NCBI GenBank assembly: GCA_025057115.1
Contig: JANWWZ010000020.1
Coordinates: 1-50,432, forward strand
DNA length: 50,432 bases
Direction: 5' to 3'
From: Bernardetiaceae bacterium
GTDB taxonomy: Bacteria > Bacteroidota > Bacteroidia > Cytophagales > Thermoflexibacteraceae
Shown here in pieces: positions 25,707 through 34,465 of this stretch. Position 1 is the first letter of the stretch, and each line of letters starts with the position of its first letter. The notes under the pieces were generated by a model. It searched no databases. It had not been told where the DNA came from and saw only the letters and a program-made list of their open reading frames with translations. The position numbers were made by a program, and so were the translations under genes.

Positions 25707-26267
25707 ATGGAAGAGGTAAATATGTACCTAGAAGAAGCTGCCCGGTTAATGGAGAAGGCAGTAAAACGCACCCAGCAAGAGTTCACTAAAATCCGCGCTG
25801 GCAAGGCTAATCCTTCTATGCTGGAGGGTCTGTTGGTCAATTATTATGGTGCCAATATGCCAATTAACCAGGTGGCTAATATCACTACTGCCGATGCTCG
25901 TACGCTCATTGTCAAGCCTTGGGAAAAATCCCTGCTAGCAGAAATTGAAAAAGCCATCAAAAACAGCGATTTAGGAGTTACCCCTGCCAACGATGGCGAA
26001 GTAGTCCGCGTCATTTTTCCCCCTCTTAGCGAGGAAAGGCGCCGCGCCTTGGTCAAGCAAGCAAAAGCAGAAGCAGAGCAAGGCAAAATTAACATTCGCA
26101 ATGTACGCAAAGAAACTAATGAACACTTGCGCAAACTCCTCAAAGAAGGCTTGCCAGAAGACGACTTAAAAAAGGCAGAAAGCAAAGTGCAAAACCTTAC
26201 AGATAAGTACATCAAGCAAATAGATGACCTTTTAGAAGCTAAAGAGAAAGATATTATGACTATTTAG
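25707..26267 (+). CDS. frr: Ribosome recycling factor
   Basis: Together with EF-G it splits the post-termination ribosome complex. The 186-residue product has the normal length and all-family landmarks: TKIRAGKANPSMLEGLLVNY, then VKPWEKSLLAEIEKAI and the PPLSEERRRALVKQAK segment before the long C-terminal helix. ATG at 25707 is convincing. It is the last gene of the pyrH operon and is closed by a palindromic terminator. Confidence 0.97.
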   Translation: MEEVNMYLEEAARLMEKAVKRTQQEFTKIRAGKANPSMLEGLLVNYYGANMPINQVANITTADARTLIVKPWEKSLLAEIEKAIKNSDLGVTPANDGEVVRVIFPPLSEERRRALVKQAKAEAEQGKINIRNVRKETNEHLRKLLKEGLPEDDLKKAESKVQNLTDKYIKQIDDLLEAKEKDIMTI

Positions 26268-26285
26268 GCAAAGTGGTCAAAACTA

Positions 26286-26315
26286 TCCGTTGTCAGGCTG
26301 ACAACGGATTTTTTT
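26286..26315. terminator. Bidirectional intrinsic terminator between frr and pyrD
   Basis: An 11-bp stem (TCCGTTGTCAG with CTGACAACGGA, 1-nt loop) is followed by seven T residues on the plus strand. It lies between two convergent genes, and its symmetry may let it act in both directions, although a matching T tract on the minus strand is poor. Confidence 0.85.
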
Positions 26316-26320
26316 ATCTC

Positions 26321-27403
26321 TCAATTTGGGGCTATTTGCAAGCCATTGACAATTTTTTTGACTATTGCAGGACCCTCATAAACAAAACCCGTATACACTT
26401 GTACTAAATCGGCTCCAGCACGGAGCTTTTCAAGGGCATCTTCGGCGTTAAAAATTCCACCTGCGCCAATGATGACAAACTGTTTGTTGCTTTTTTGAGC
26501 CAAATAGCGAATGATTTCTGTTGAGCGCTTTTTTAATGGAGCTCCACTTAATCCACCCGCTCCTATGGATTGAAGCAATTGGGGTGAGGTTTGCAAGTTG
26601 TGGCGGCTAGTGGTAGTATTAGTAGCTATCACACCCGCTAATTTGGTTTGTAAAACAACATCGATGATCTCGTCTAGCTGTTCCGTAGTTAAGTCAGGGG
26701 CGATTTTAAGCAACAGAGGTTTAGGCTTGGGCTTTTGCTGATTTTTCTCCTGCAAGGCATGTAATAAACCCTTCAATAGTTCTTTGTCTTGCAACTGCCG
26801 CAGCCCAGCGGTGTTAGGCGAGCTCACATTGACCACAAAATAGTCCACCCAATCGAATAAAGTTTCAAAACAAGCCATGTAGTCATTAAAGGCTGTTTCA
26901 TTGGGAGTGTCTTTATTCTTGCCGATATTGCCGCCGATAATAACCCTTGCTTTGCGTTTTTGAAGCCTTTGAGCAACTGCTTGCGCTCCATCGTTGTTAA
27001 ATCCCATGCGATTAATGAGGGCTTTATCGAGCACAAGCCGAAAAAGGCGAGGCTTGGGGTTGCCGCTCTGAGGCTGCGGGGTTACTGTACCAATCTCAAT
27101 AAACCCAAATCCAAAACAAGCAAGCTCATCGATCAAGCGGGCATTTTTATCCAAGCCCGCCGCCAGCCCCACAGGATTGGGAAAAGTAAGCCCCATGAGT
27201 TGCTTTTGCAGTTCTTTTCTGCGCGGCACTAGTAAAAAACGCACAAGATTTTTTACCAATGGCAAAGAAAATAGTATCCTAATGAGTCTAAAAGTAAGTT
27301 CGTGAGCCTTTTCAGCCTCCAACAAAAACAACAAAGGTCGAATGAAGTAGCGATAGAACACCTGCAAACGAGTTTGCCATTCAAAATTATGGCAAAGCAA
27401 CAT
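26321..27403 (-). CDS. pyrD: Dihydroorotate dehydrogenase (quinone), class 2
   Basis: Inner-membrane-associated flavoenzyme oxidising dihydroorotate to orotate with quinone as acceptor. Features are an N-terminal membrane-association helix region ([20 protein letters not shown]), then [33 protein letters not shown] and [10 protein letters not shown]. The catalytic-Ser region is [11 protein letters not shown], and FMN phosphate binding is in [18 protein letters not shown] at 27403 (360 residues) is preferred to an upstream ATG at 27460, which would overlap the divergent lipoprotein gene. It is convergent with frr, so two pyrimidine genes are neighbours on opposite strands. Confidence 0.95.
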   Translation of the reverse strand: MLLCHNFEWQTRLQVFYRYFIRPLLFLLEAEKAHELTFRLIRILFSLPLVKNLVRFLLVPRRKELQKQLMGLTFPNPVGLAAGLDKNARLIDELACFGFGFIEIGTVTPQPQSGNPKPRLFRLVLDKALINRMGFNNDGAQAVAQRLQKRKARVIIGGNIGKNKDTPNETAFNDYMACFETLFDWVDYFVVNVSSPNTAGLRQLQDKELLKGLLHALQEKNQQKPKPKPLLLKIAPDLTTEQLDEIIDVVLQTKLAGVIATNTTTSRHNLQTSPQLLQSIGAGGLSGAPLKKRSTEIIRYLAQKSNKQFVIIGAGGIFNAEDALEKLRAGADLVQVYTGFVYEGPAIVKKIVNGLQIAPN

Positions 27404-27442
27404 ATTTCGGCATGATTTTGTTACCTTCGAAGACTGGTAAAA

Positions 27443-28081
27443 ATGCATAATAGTATGCAAAGGTTTTGTTGGATATTATTCATCGGGCTGGTTGCACTAG
27501 GGGGAGTTACTTCGTGCAAAAGCAAGAAAAAAATAGCTGAACAACAGGCTGCTGAGGCGAAAGCTCGGCGCATTTCGCAAGCCAAGTCGGAACTACAAGC
27601 CCTGCTCAACGATGAAAGCCGTTCCATAGAAGAACGAGAACAAGCCCTTGCCCGCATCAAGGGACAAAACATAGATGACCCTGAGGTGCAAGCCCTTATC
27701 AGGCAAGTAGAACAAAAATTAGCCGCTGAGAAAGCACGCCGCGCAGAGGAAGAACGCCGCAAGGCAGAAGAAGAACGGCGCAAGGCAGAGGTTGCCAAAG
27801 CAATGACCATCCAAGATTACTTTCGCGACATTGTAGGTTCAGGCAATACCGAAATAGCTAATCGGCGCATTCAAGAAGCCCTTCAGTTGTTTGCCTCTCC
27901 CGATACCCCTGTGTTAATTGTCATCGGTACCTTTAATGGCGAAAAAGACTACGACCGCCCTACTACTATCAGCAAATACCTCAACTACCTGAAAGACCAG
28001 AAAAAAGCGCCTCACCGCATCATTAACGTCAAGCGCAATGCGGCAGGTAAGATAGAAGAACTGGAGTTGGAAAAACAATAG
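27443..28081 (+). CDS. Predicted lipoprotein with coiled coil, function unknown
   Basis: A 212-residue protein with a lipoprotein signal: hydrophobic [14 protein letters not shown] then lipobox VTSC followed by KSKKK. An alternative start at 27455 gives the same signal. A charged helix rich in Ala, Glu, Arg and Lys (about residues 35-125, including [14 protein letters not shown]) should form a coiled coil. A small C-terminal domain (about 128-212) has [28 protein letters not shown]. The domain could be an OmpA-independent periplasmic module; no family is recognised. A strong terminator follows, so it is transcribed alone. Confidence 0.82.
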   Translation: MHNSMQRFCWILFIGLVALGGVTSCKSKKKIAEQQAAEAKARRISQAKSELQALLNDESRSIEEREQALARIKGQNIDDPEVQALIRQVEQKLAAEKARRAEEERRKAEEERRKAEVAKAMTIQDYFRDIVGSGNTEIANRRIQEALQLFASPDTPVLIVIGTFNGEKDYDRPTTISKYLNYLKDQKKAPHRIINVKRNAAGKIEELELEKQ

Positions 28082-28097
28082 AAAAACAATGTTACTT

Positions 28098-28129
28098 ACC
28101 TGGCGAACTTAAAACGCCAGGTTTTTTTT
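28098..28129 (+). terminator. Intrinsic terminator after the lipoprotein gene
   Basis: A perfect 8-bp stem, ACCTGGCG with CGCCAGGT, has a 9-nt loop and is followed by seven T residues. Confidence 0.9.
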
Positions 28130-28192
28130 CTAAAGCTTTGGCTAACTCTCTTGTTGAACATTTCCCTACTGGCAGGTGTTAGTTACAAAAAA

Positions 28193-28200
28193 TAGCTTTG
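28193..28200 (+). promoter_or_regulatory. Candidate -7 element for mnmA
   Basis: TAGCTTTG fully matches TAnnTTTG, only 16 bp before the preferred ATG, implying a very short leader. No -33 TTG is seen at the right distance. Confidence 0.4.
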
Positions 28201-28216
28201 TGTTTTTGTTTTGACA

Positions 28217-29326
28217 ATGAGTGCTAAAGGCAGAGTATTAGTTGCCATGAGCGGCGGCATAGATAGTTCTTTGGCAGCGGTGTTGCTTCACGAACAAGGT
28301 TATCAAGTCATCGGCATGACCATGAAAACGTGGGACTATGCCTCTTCAGGGGGAAGCAAAAAAGAAACTGGCTGCTGTAGCTTGGATTCTATTAACGATG
28401 CTCGTTATGTAGCCGTTCAGCTAGGTTTTCCCCACTACATTATAGACATTCGCCAAGAATTTGGCGACTACGTCATAGACCATTTTACTAACGAATACTT
28501 GGCAGGGCGTACCCCTAACCCCTGTGTACTTTGCAATACGCACATCAAATGGGACGCGCTCCTGCGTCGCGCAGATAAACTAGGCTGCGACTACATTGCT
28601 ACAGGACATTACGCCAACCTCCGCTATGAAAATGGAAGATATATAGTATCCAAAGGAGTAGATCACGCCAAAGACCAAAGTTATGCCCTTTGGGGAGTAT
28701 CTCAGCAAAGTCTCAGCCGCACTATTTTTCCTTTAGGTAAGTTGCACAAGTCTGAAATTTACCAAATGGCAAAAGAGCGCGGTTTCATGGATTTAGTCAA
28801 CAAGTCCGAAAGCTATGAAATTTGTTTTATTCCCGACAATGACTATCGCGGCTTTCTGCGCCGTCGCGTACCTAACTTAGAGGAAAAAGTAGCAGGCGGG
28901 GACTTTATTTTAGAAGATGGTACCGTAGTGGGCAAACACCAAGGCTATCCATTCTACACCATTGGACAGCGGAAAGGACTGGGCATTTCACTGGGCTACC
29001 CAGTGTTTGTTACCGAGATTCGCAAGGAAACTAACCAGGTAGTACTGGGAACTTATAAAGAACTTGCCCGCGATGGCATGTGGGTAAACCAACTCAATCT
29101 AATGAAATATGAGCAAATCGACCAACCCCTCAAAACGGTTACTCGTGTCCGCTATAACGACAAACCTGGCACCCCTGCCACCATTATCCAAGAAGGCAAC
29201 CGCGTGAAAGTATTATTTGACAAACCTGTTTATGCCATCGCTCCAGGACAAGCAGCGGTTTTTTACGAAGGAGATGATGTAGTAGGCGGCGGTTGGATAG
29301 AGTCTAGTTTTCGCTGGAATATGTAA
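28217..29326 (+). CDS. mnmA: tRNA-specific 2-thiouridylase
   Basis: Adds sulfur to U34 of Lys, Glu and Gln tRNAs, using ATP and a persulfide relay. The 369-residue product has the PP-loop SGGIDSS (12-18). Catalytic cysteines are Cys106 in NPCVLCN and Cys203 in YEICFIPD. Other conserved blocks are YIATGHYAN, GKLHKSEIY and FYTIGQRKGLGI. An additional TGCCSLDS motif (51-58) follows the first Rossmann segment, as in many members. ATG at 28217 is preferred over the in-frame TTG at 28211. The following Uma2 gene starts 25 bp after its stop and may be co-transcribed. Confidence 0.96.
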   Translation: MSAKGRVLVAMSGGIDSSLAAVLLHEQGYQVIGMTMKTWDYASSGGSKKETGCCSLDSINDARYVAVQLGFPHYIIDIRQEFGDYVIDHFTNEYLAGRTPNPCVLCNTHIKWDALLRRADKLGCDYIATGHYANLRYENGRYIVSKGVDHAKDQSYALWGVSQQSLSRTIFPLGKLHKSEIYQMAKERGFMDLVNKSESYEICFIPDNDYRGFLRRRVPNLEEKVAGGDFILEDGTVVGKHQGYPFYTIGQRKGLGISLGYPVFVTEIRKETNQVVLGTYKELARDGMWVNQLNLMKYEQIDQPLKTVTRVRYNDKPGTPATIIQEGNRVKVLFDKPVYAIAPGQAAVFYEGDDVVGGGWIESSFRWNM

Positions 29327-29351
29327 ACCATTAAGTTAAACACTTTTGCCT

Positions 29352-29942
29352 ATGATTACTTCCCTTGCCGAATTAGATAGTAGCCAACGCTATTCGTATG
29401 CGGATTACCTGACGTGGAAGTTTGCTGAACGAATAGAATTGCTCAAGGGTTACATCCGCCGAATGGCTGCCCCTGGAGTCAAACATCAAAAGATATCAGC
29501 AAGATTAACCAAATCCCTATTGCTTTTTTTCGAAAATAAACAATGCGAAGTTTTTCACGCACCTTTTGATGTGCGTTTGTATGACCGCCGAAGGTCAGTT
29601 TTGGAAGATAAGGAAGTATACACCGTTGTCCAGCCTGATTTATGCGTAGTGTGCGATGCAGAAAAACTTGCTGATGGCAGGGGCTGCAACGGCGCTCCTG
29701 ATTGGATTATTGAAATCATCTCTCCTGCCAGCGCCATTACTGACACTAAAGACAAATTTGAACTTTATCAAGAAGCAGGCGTGGGGGAATACTGGATAGT
29801 ATACCCCAACGAAGCAATAGTGCAGCAGTACGTTCTGCAACAGGGGCGCTTTGTCTACGAAAATGTTTTCACTGCGGAAGATAAAGCCACCTCTGCCCTT
29901 TTCCCTCACTTGCAAATTTCAATGGCTGAGGTATTTAAGTGA
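29352..29942 (+). CDS. Uma2-family putative restriction endonuclease-like protein
   Basis: A 196-residue protein of the Uma2 (DUF820) family, a PD-(D/E)XK nuclease-fold family that is especially abundant in cyanobacteria and some Bacteroidota. Visible features are the opening YSYADYLTWKFAERIELLKGYI, then VVQPDLCVVCD (active-site Asp) and APDWIIEIISP (Glu region) followed by KDKFELYQEAGVGEYWIVYP. Catalytic residues appear intact. The biological role is unknown; such genes are often patchily distributed. ATG at 29352 is preferred to TTG at 29346. It is followed by a 324-bp repeat-rich spacer. Confidence 0.9.
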   Translation: MITSLAELDSSQRYSYADYLTWKFAERIELLKGYIRRMAAPGVKHQKISARLTKSLLLFFENKQCEVFHAPFDVRLYDRRRSVLEDKEVYTVVQPDLCVVCDAEKLADGRGCNGAPDWIIEIISPASAITDTKDKFELYQEAGVGEYWIVYPNEAIVQQYVLQQGRFVYENVFTAEDKATSALFPHLQISMAEVFK

Positions 29943-30266
29943 TAACTTTTCAGATCGAACAATTGCTGGATTACCTTGCCATCGTTCGTGGAGATACTAG
30001 CGACCATTTCAATTTGTATGAACGAACAACAGTTAAAACGGAATTGGATTGTGAAAAAATATTTACCATTTGTTCGTTTTTGGTTTGGGTGATTGGTAGA
30101 TCGGATATTAGTCATTCTAGGAATGTTGCATGCACCATTCGTAGAGACGTCGCATGCGATGTCTCTACGAAATTGATGCCAAGCTGCAAATTTTTTTACG
30201 AGGTGTAAAAATATTATACAGTTTTACGTATGTGTAAGTCCTACGATGCAAATAAAAACACCTACT
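29943..30266. repeat. Gene-free spacer with degenerate palindromic repeats
   Basis: This spacer holds no credible gene. A 14-bp match to the left-end cluster (GTTCGTGGAGATAC, 29984-29997) and a 9-bp inverted pair AACGAACAA / TTGTTCGTT (30021-30029 and 30070-30078) look like decayed copies of the repeats at 1-231. A stronger palindrome is listed separately at 30138-30171. An open frame across the spacer is explained by these repeats. Confidence 0.6.
30138..30171. repeat. 34-bp near-perfect palindrome
   Basis: The outer arms TTCGTAGAGAC and GTCTCTACGAA are perfectly complementary. The inner 12 bp (GTCGCATGCGAT) continue the symmetry with one G.T pair. The GTAGAGAC/GTCTCTAC arms are of a type widely scattered between genes in Bacteroidota and cyanobacteria. 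No T tract follows, so it is not a terminator. Confidence 0.8.
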
Positions 30267-31271
30267 TTATACTTCTTGTGCCAAACGTTCTAGCAAAGCC
30301 TTAGTAGCGCGGATGCCTTCTTCTTCAGAAAGCCGTTTGCCTTCGTATTCTACACCAATATATCCCGTGTAACCTGCTTGCTTGACAATTTGCAGCATGC
30401 GTCGATAGTCTATTTTAGTTTCATTGCCTTGCTGGTCAAAATCATAGGACTTCGCACTCACTCCTTTGGCAAAGGGCATGAGCTCACTTACCCCTAAATA
30501 ACGGTCGTACTCTTCTTGGCAACCGTCTTCCCAGCGGTTGTTTTTGTACTTGGTGCAAAAGTTGCCAAAGTCAGGAAGGGTACCACAGCGGTCAGTGTTG
30601 AGGTTTTTATTTACTGTGCTAATTACTTCAGCCAGCCATTTGCCGTTGGAAGAATAATTGCCGTGATTTTCTACAATCACGTTAATATCGTGCTTAATGC
30701 CAAATTCAGTAAGTTTGGTGAGTCCATCGATGGCGTTTTGCTTGACTTGTTCTGCTGTACCTTCCCCATAGGCATTGACCCGAATAGAGTGGCATCCCAA
30801 AAATTTAGCAGCCTCAATCCACTTGTAATGGTTTTCTACGGCTTGCATTCTCTTTTTAGCATCGGCATCGCCTAAGTTGCCTTCTGCATCCACCATAATT
30901 AGCACGCTCACAACGCCATTGTCTTGGCAGCGTTTTTTGAGCTCGGCAAGGTAAGCTGTGTCTTTTGCTTTGTCCTTGTAAAAAATACTTACGTACTCCA
31001 CCGCCTCAATGGCGAAATCTTTTTTTGCTTTAATGGGAAAGTCTAATGGATTGAGTTGCCCAGCAAACAACGCATTGTGCAAAGACCATTGTGCCAAAGA
31101 AATTTTAAAGAAAGGCACCGTAGGAGGAGTTGCCTTTGCCTCAGTAGTGGGAGTATTTTCTTGCTGTTGTTGATTAGAGCTATTGGAACAAGCAAGAGTC
31201 CATACACCCGCTGCGCTAAGAGCGGTGAACCCAGCGATTTGTTTGAGAAAGTAGCGTCGATTCGGTTTCAT
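30267..31271 (-). CDS. Exported sugar phosphate isomerase/epimerase-like TIM-barrel protein
   Basis: A 334-residue protein of the AP endonuclease 2/xylose isomerase-like TIM-barrel family. The N terminus has a twin-arginine motif ([11 protein letters not shown]), a hydrophobic stretch and lipobox-like TLAC, so it is probably exported folded and lipidated. A Ser/Asn/Gln/Thr-rich linker (about 30-50) precedes the barrel. Likely metal ligands lie in [17 protein letters not shown] and IGVEYEGKR. The substrate is unknown; secreted members are common in Bacteroidota. It is monocistronic, with a repeat-rich spacer downstream and a 155-bp spacer to the divergent polyprenyl synthase. Confidence 0.87.
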   Translation of the reverse strand: MKPNRRYFLKQIAGFTALSAAGVWTLACSNSSNQQQQENTPTTEAKATPPTVPFFKISLAQWSLHNALFAGQLNPLDFPIKAKKDFAIEAVEYVSIFYKDKAKDTAYLAELKKRCQDNGVVSVLIMVDAEGNLGDADAKKRMQAVENHYKWIEAAKFLGCHSIRVNAYGEGTAEQVKQNAIDGLTKLTEFGIKHDINVIVENHGNYSSNGKWLAEVISTVNKNLNTDRCGTLPDFGNFCTKYKNNRWEDGCQEEYDRYLGVSELMPFAKGVSAKSYDFDQQGNETKIDYRRMLQIVKQAGYTGYIGVEYEGKRLSEEEGIRATKALLERLAQEV

Positions 31272-31426
31272 AGGCAGTTAAGGAAATTGTGTATAGATGG
31301 TGCTGTATTGCTGTCAAAAACAGTAACATAGGGCAGATAGTTGTATTAGGTGTGCTAAGTTAAAATTTTACTAATGCTTTTTTCATTTGCGCTCTATCTT
31401 TATCCGTTAAAATTTTCGCCCTTTTC

Positions 31427-32401
31427 ATGACTGTTACTCTAGAGACCATCAAATCGCCTATTGCTGCTGAAATGGAAATCTTTGAAATCCGCTTCAGGGA
31501 TTCCATGCGCACCAAAGTGTTGCTGTTAGACAAAATTATGACCTACATTGTCAAACACAAGGGCAAGCAAATACGACCCATGTTTGTATTTTTAGCAGCG
31601 GGCATGTGTGGCAATATTACTGAAGCAACTTACCGAGGTGCGGCTCTTATAGAATTACTCCATACAGCTACCTTAGTGCACGACGACGTGGTGGATGCTG
31701 CTAGTTATCGCAGAGGTTTTTTTTCTATAAATGCTTTGTGGAAAAACAAAATAGCAGTATTGGTAGGAGATTACTTGCTCTCACGGGGCTTGCTGCTTTC
31801 TATAGAACACGGAGATTTTGACCTACTGCGCATTGTCTCCGATGCTGTGCGCCAAATGAGCGAAGGTGAATTGCTGCAGATGGAAAAAGCGCGTCGGTTA
31901 GATATTGACGAAGCCATTTATTTCGAAATCATCCGCCAAAAAACAGCTACTCTAATTGCCTCTTGTTGCGCTGTAGGAGCGGCTTCCGTAGGAGCAGGTG
32001 ATGAAATTGTCAAGCGCATGAGCAACTTAGGTGAAAAAATAGGCATTGCATTCCAAATAAAAGATGATCTTTTTGACTATAGTAATGAGGAAATCGGCAA
32101 ACCAGTAGGGATAGATATCAAAGAAAAAAAAATGACCCTGCCCCTCATCTTTGCTCTTAACCAAGCCAAGCGGAAAGAAAAAAACTACATTATCAATTTG
32201 ATAAAAAATAAGTCAGAAAATAGCCAAGCTATTGCGGAAGTGATTGATTTTGTCCGCCGGTCAGGAGGTATAGAATACGCTTGTCAAGTAATGGAAGGTT
32301 ATGTTAGGCAAGCCCGTGCTATTCTTTGCAATTTTGGCGATTCACCTTATAAAACTGCTATGCTGCAGTTGATAGAGTACGTCATCAAGCGAAAGCATTA
32401 A
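31427..32401 (+). CDS. Long-chain polyprenyl diphosphate synthase
   Basis: Condenses isopentenyl diphosphate units into a long all-trans prenyl chain for the quinone side chain. The 324-residue product has KGKQIRP (45-51), first Asp-rich motif DDVVD (86-90) and second DDLFD (213-217). Small residues (Ala81, Thr82) lie at the fifth and fourth positions before the first Asp motif, where bulky residues stop elongation, so a long product (menaquinone side chain, octaprenyl-like) is expected. TATCTTTA at 31395-31402 is a near-match -7 element 25 bp upstream of the ATG. It is convergent with the DUF6702 gene. Confidence 0.92.
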   Translation: MTVTLETIKSPIAAEMEIFEIRFRDSMRTKVLLLDKIMTYIVKHKGKQIRPMFVFLAAGMCGNITEATYRGAALIELLHTATLVHDDVVDAASYRRGFFSINALWKNKIAVLVGDYLLSRGLLLSIEHGDFDLLRIVSDAVRQMSEGELLQMEKARRLDIDEAIYFEIIRQKTATLIASCCAVGAASVGAGDEIVKRMSNLGEKIGIAFQIKDDLFDYSNEEIGKPVGIDIKEKKMTLPLIFALNQAKRKEKNYIINLIKNKSENSQAIAEVIDFVRRSGGIEYACQVMEGYVRQARAILCNFGDSPYKTAMLQLIEYVIKRKH

Positions 32402-32461
32402 TGTAAAAAGGCTATTTCAATCTGCCAGATGTGTTTTGCTTGCCTATTTTTTCGAAAAGTG

Positions 32462-32947
32462 TCAAAAATACAACCATCCTTTTTCTTGGTGCCTTCCAAG
32501 TCGTAGGTTTTTTCGCTCTCCTGAGGAATCAACCTGAATAAAGTTGATTTGATCGTCAAAAAGTTCAAGTAGTACTGAGTTTCTAACTTCAATAGATTGC
32601 AAAGGAGATTCTTGCTCCGCTTCTAGATAAATCCAGATGGCATCGAGTTCGTATTCTCTTCCCAAGTACTTCCATTGCACGGGTTTGTTATTGGCAGTGC
32701 ACTCAAACCTTTGGCGAAGATAGCGCTCGATTAATTTTTCTGAATCGGGATGCTCTTTTGCTGTGGCAAGATAGGTGCGCAACTGGTAGTGATGTTCTAA
32801 AGCATTTTCCAAGTCGTCTATAAAAATTTTATGAGTAATTTCCAACTGTTTCGAAGAAGGATTGAAACGAATCTCACACAGGCTGATATGAATGGGATGC
32901 AGCCAATAGCTACAAAATATTTTAAATAAAACAACCAGCACAATCAT
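32462..32947 (-). CDS. DUF6702-like exported protein
   Basis: A 161-residue protein with a short N-terminal hydrophobic segment (MIVLVVLFKIFCSYW) followed by HPIHISLCEIRFNPSSKQL and EITHKIFIDDLENALEHHY. This HP..(I/V)S..E opening, with a FIDDLE block, matches the Bacteroidota family DUF6702 as I remember it. The function is unknown. The short leader could be a signal peptide or an anchor, and the mature part is probably periplasmic. Its gene is downstream of the PP2C gene on the same strand (36-bp gap), so it may be the last member of the aminotransferase-phosphatase operon. Confidence 0.75.
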   Translation of the reverse strand: MIVLVVLFKIFCSYWLHPIHISLCEIRFNPSSKQLEITHKIFIDDLENALEHHYQLRTYLATAKEHPDSEKLIERYLRQRFECTANNKPVQWKYLGREYELDAIWIYLEAEQESPLQSIEVRNSVLLELFDDQINFIQVDSSGERKNLRLGRHQEKGWLYF

Positions 32948-32983
32948 AGCTAAACAAACTCTTACAAAAACCCGCTATCAGAT

Positions 32984-34465
32984 TTACAATTTAACTCCAA
33001 TTGCCAAAAGGTCATCGAGCTGGTCTTCGCAAGCTACCAGTCGCCAGTTTTCAATAGTATCTTTGATGCGCTGTTTTTGCTGCTCAACAGGCAAGCAATA
33101 AATTTCGCTTAAGAGCTGTTCAAGGCGTTTACGTCCAAACTTTCTATTTTCCGGTCCACCGAACTGGTCTGTATAGCCATCGGAGAAAAGATAAAAATGC
33201 AAGCCCTTTTGCAAGGCAATGGTATGAAGTTGGAATTTCATGGTGCTAAATCGGTTCCACCCTCCAATAGGAATTTTATCGCCGCGGACCATTTGTACTT
33301 TTCCCTCCATTACATGGAAGAGAGGAATTCCCGCACCGGCAAAATAAAGGTATCCGCTTCCATAAGCTGGTTGCCCTTGTACAATGTCTATTGCACAAAT
33401 GCCTATTTCCATTCCGTCTTGGTTTTGGGTGGCATGTTGGCGCAAGGCTTTGTTTATGCTCAAGCGAAGTTCTTCCAGAATTAAGTCGGGGCGAGTAATG
33501 CTGCGCGTAATGACGATTTCGTGCAAAGCGTCGTTTCCTATTAAACTCATGAAGGCGCCAGGAATGCCATGACCTGTACAGTCTGCAGCAGCAATCAATA
33601 TTTGATTCTCCAACGGGGCAAACCAGTAAAAATCTCCTGAAACGACATCTTTAGGACTGTACCAAACGAAAGATTGAGGCAAAAAGGTTCTGATTTCTTC
33701 TTCTAAAGGCAAAATAGCCTGTTGAATGCGTCTGGCATAGGCAATGCTTTCACCAATGCTTTGATTTTGCTTGAATAGTAAGCGATTTTGTTCCTCTATC
33801 TGTTGGCGCTGCATGTTAATTTCTTCCGCTTGCTGCTGCAACTCTTCATTTAAAATAGTCAGGTCATCGGTTTGAAGCATGAGGCGCAAATTTTGCTCTT
33901 CTATTTGTGCCTTGCTTTTGCGGAATTTGGAGCCGTACATATAGGCTAAAAAGCCAAAAAAATGCGTTCCTATGATGAGATAAGAAAAAGGAAGGATCAT
34001 TAACCAGTTGGCAGGAATATCGCTGAACTCCCATGCTACCAAAAAACCAGATATCAAAAGCCCTATGGCATAGGATACCCATCCTGAAAAAAATAGGCGC
34101 GGACCTCCTAGCGCTAAATTGGCTGTTGAATTAGTAATCAAAAAGGGTAGAAATAACACAGGAGCATAAAAAACCAACGAAGTAAGCCATCCTATGCAAA
34201 ACATATCGAGAGTCAAAATGCGATGTTCTGCTACGTATCTGCTCCCTGTGATAAGATAATAGCCAAGTGCTGCATGGGGATAAATAGCTGCCCACCAGCA
34301 AAAAAAAGTAGCGTAAATGGAAAGGTGTTGGTAATGATTTAGATGCGTGTAGGCAACAGTAATAGCCGCAAGAATGTAACCAAATACTCTGAAAGGATAG
34401 ACAAATTTACCTATTCGCCCCTTTCTTTCTTTACTTAGTTGTGCATATTTGTTGTCCGTTCTCAT
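32984..34465 (-). CDS. Membrane-bound PP2C (SpoIIE-type) serine phosphatase
   Basis: A 493-residue signalling protein. The N-terminal membrane region (about 15-175, five or six helices) shows a pattern like the MASE2 sensor module: WAAIYPHAALGYYL, then AEHRILTLDMFCIG and ALGGPRLFFSGW. A Gln/Glu-rich coiled coil (about 185-240) leads to a SpoIIE/PP2C phosphatase domain (about 255-493). Metal-binding Asp residues lie in VVSGDFYWF and AADCTGHGIPGAFMS; FSDGYTDQFGG completes the site. Such phosphatases act on anti-sigma antagonist-type partners, none of which is seen here. Its ATG overlaps the stop of the aminotransferase gene by 4 bp. Confidence 0.9.
   Translation of the reverse strand: MRTDNKYAQLSKERKGRIGKFVYPFRVFGYILAAITVAYTHLNHYQHLSIYATFFCWWAAIYPHAALGYYLITGSRYVAEHRILTLDMFCIGWLTSLVFYAPVLFLPFLITNSTANLALGGPRLFFSGWVSYAIGLLISGFLVAWEFSDIPANWLMILPFSYLIIGTHFFGFLAYMYGSKFRKSKAQIEEQNLRLMLQTDDLTILNEELQQQAEEINMQRQQIEEQNRLLFKQNQSIGESIAYARRIQQAILPLEEEIRTFLPQSFVWYSPKDVVSGDFYWFAPLENQILIAAADCTGHGIPGAFMSLIGNDALHEIVITRSITRPDLILEELRLSINKALRQHATQNQDGMEIGICAIDIVQGQPAYGSGYLYFAGAGIPLFHVMEGKVQMVRGDKIPIGGWNRFSTMKFQLHTIALQKGLHFYLFSDGYTDQFGGPENRKFGRKRLEQLLSEIYCLPVEQQKQRIKDTIENWRLVACEDQLDDLLAIGVKL

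Noticed and set aside
26286-26315. CTGACA-containing palindrome after frr as a second stress operator
   Set aside because: Although it contains CTGACA/TGTCAG like the protease upstream region, it sits between convergent genes and is followed by a T tract, so it is a terminator.
29939-30208. 89-codon open frame after the Uma2 gene
   Set aside because: It covers the repeat-rich spacer and the 34-bp palindrome; there is no recognisable product.
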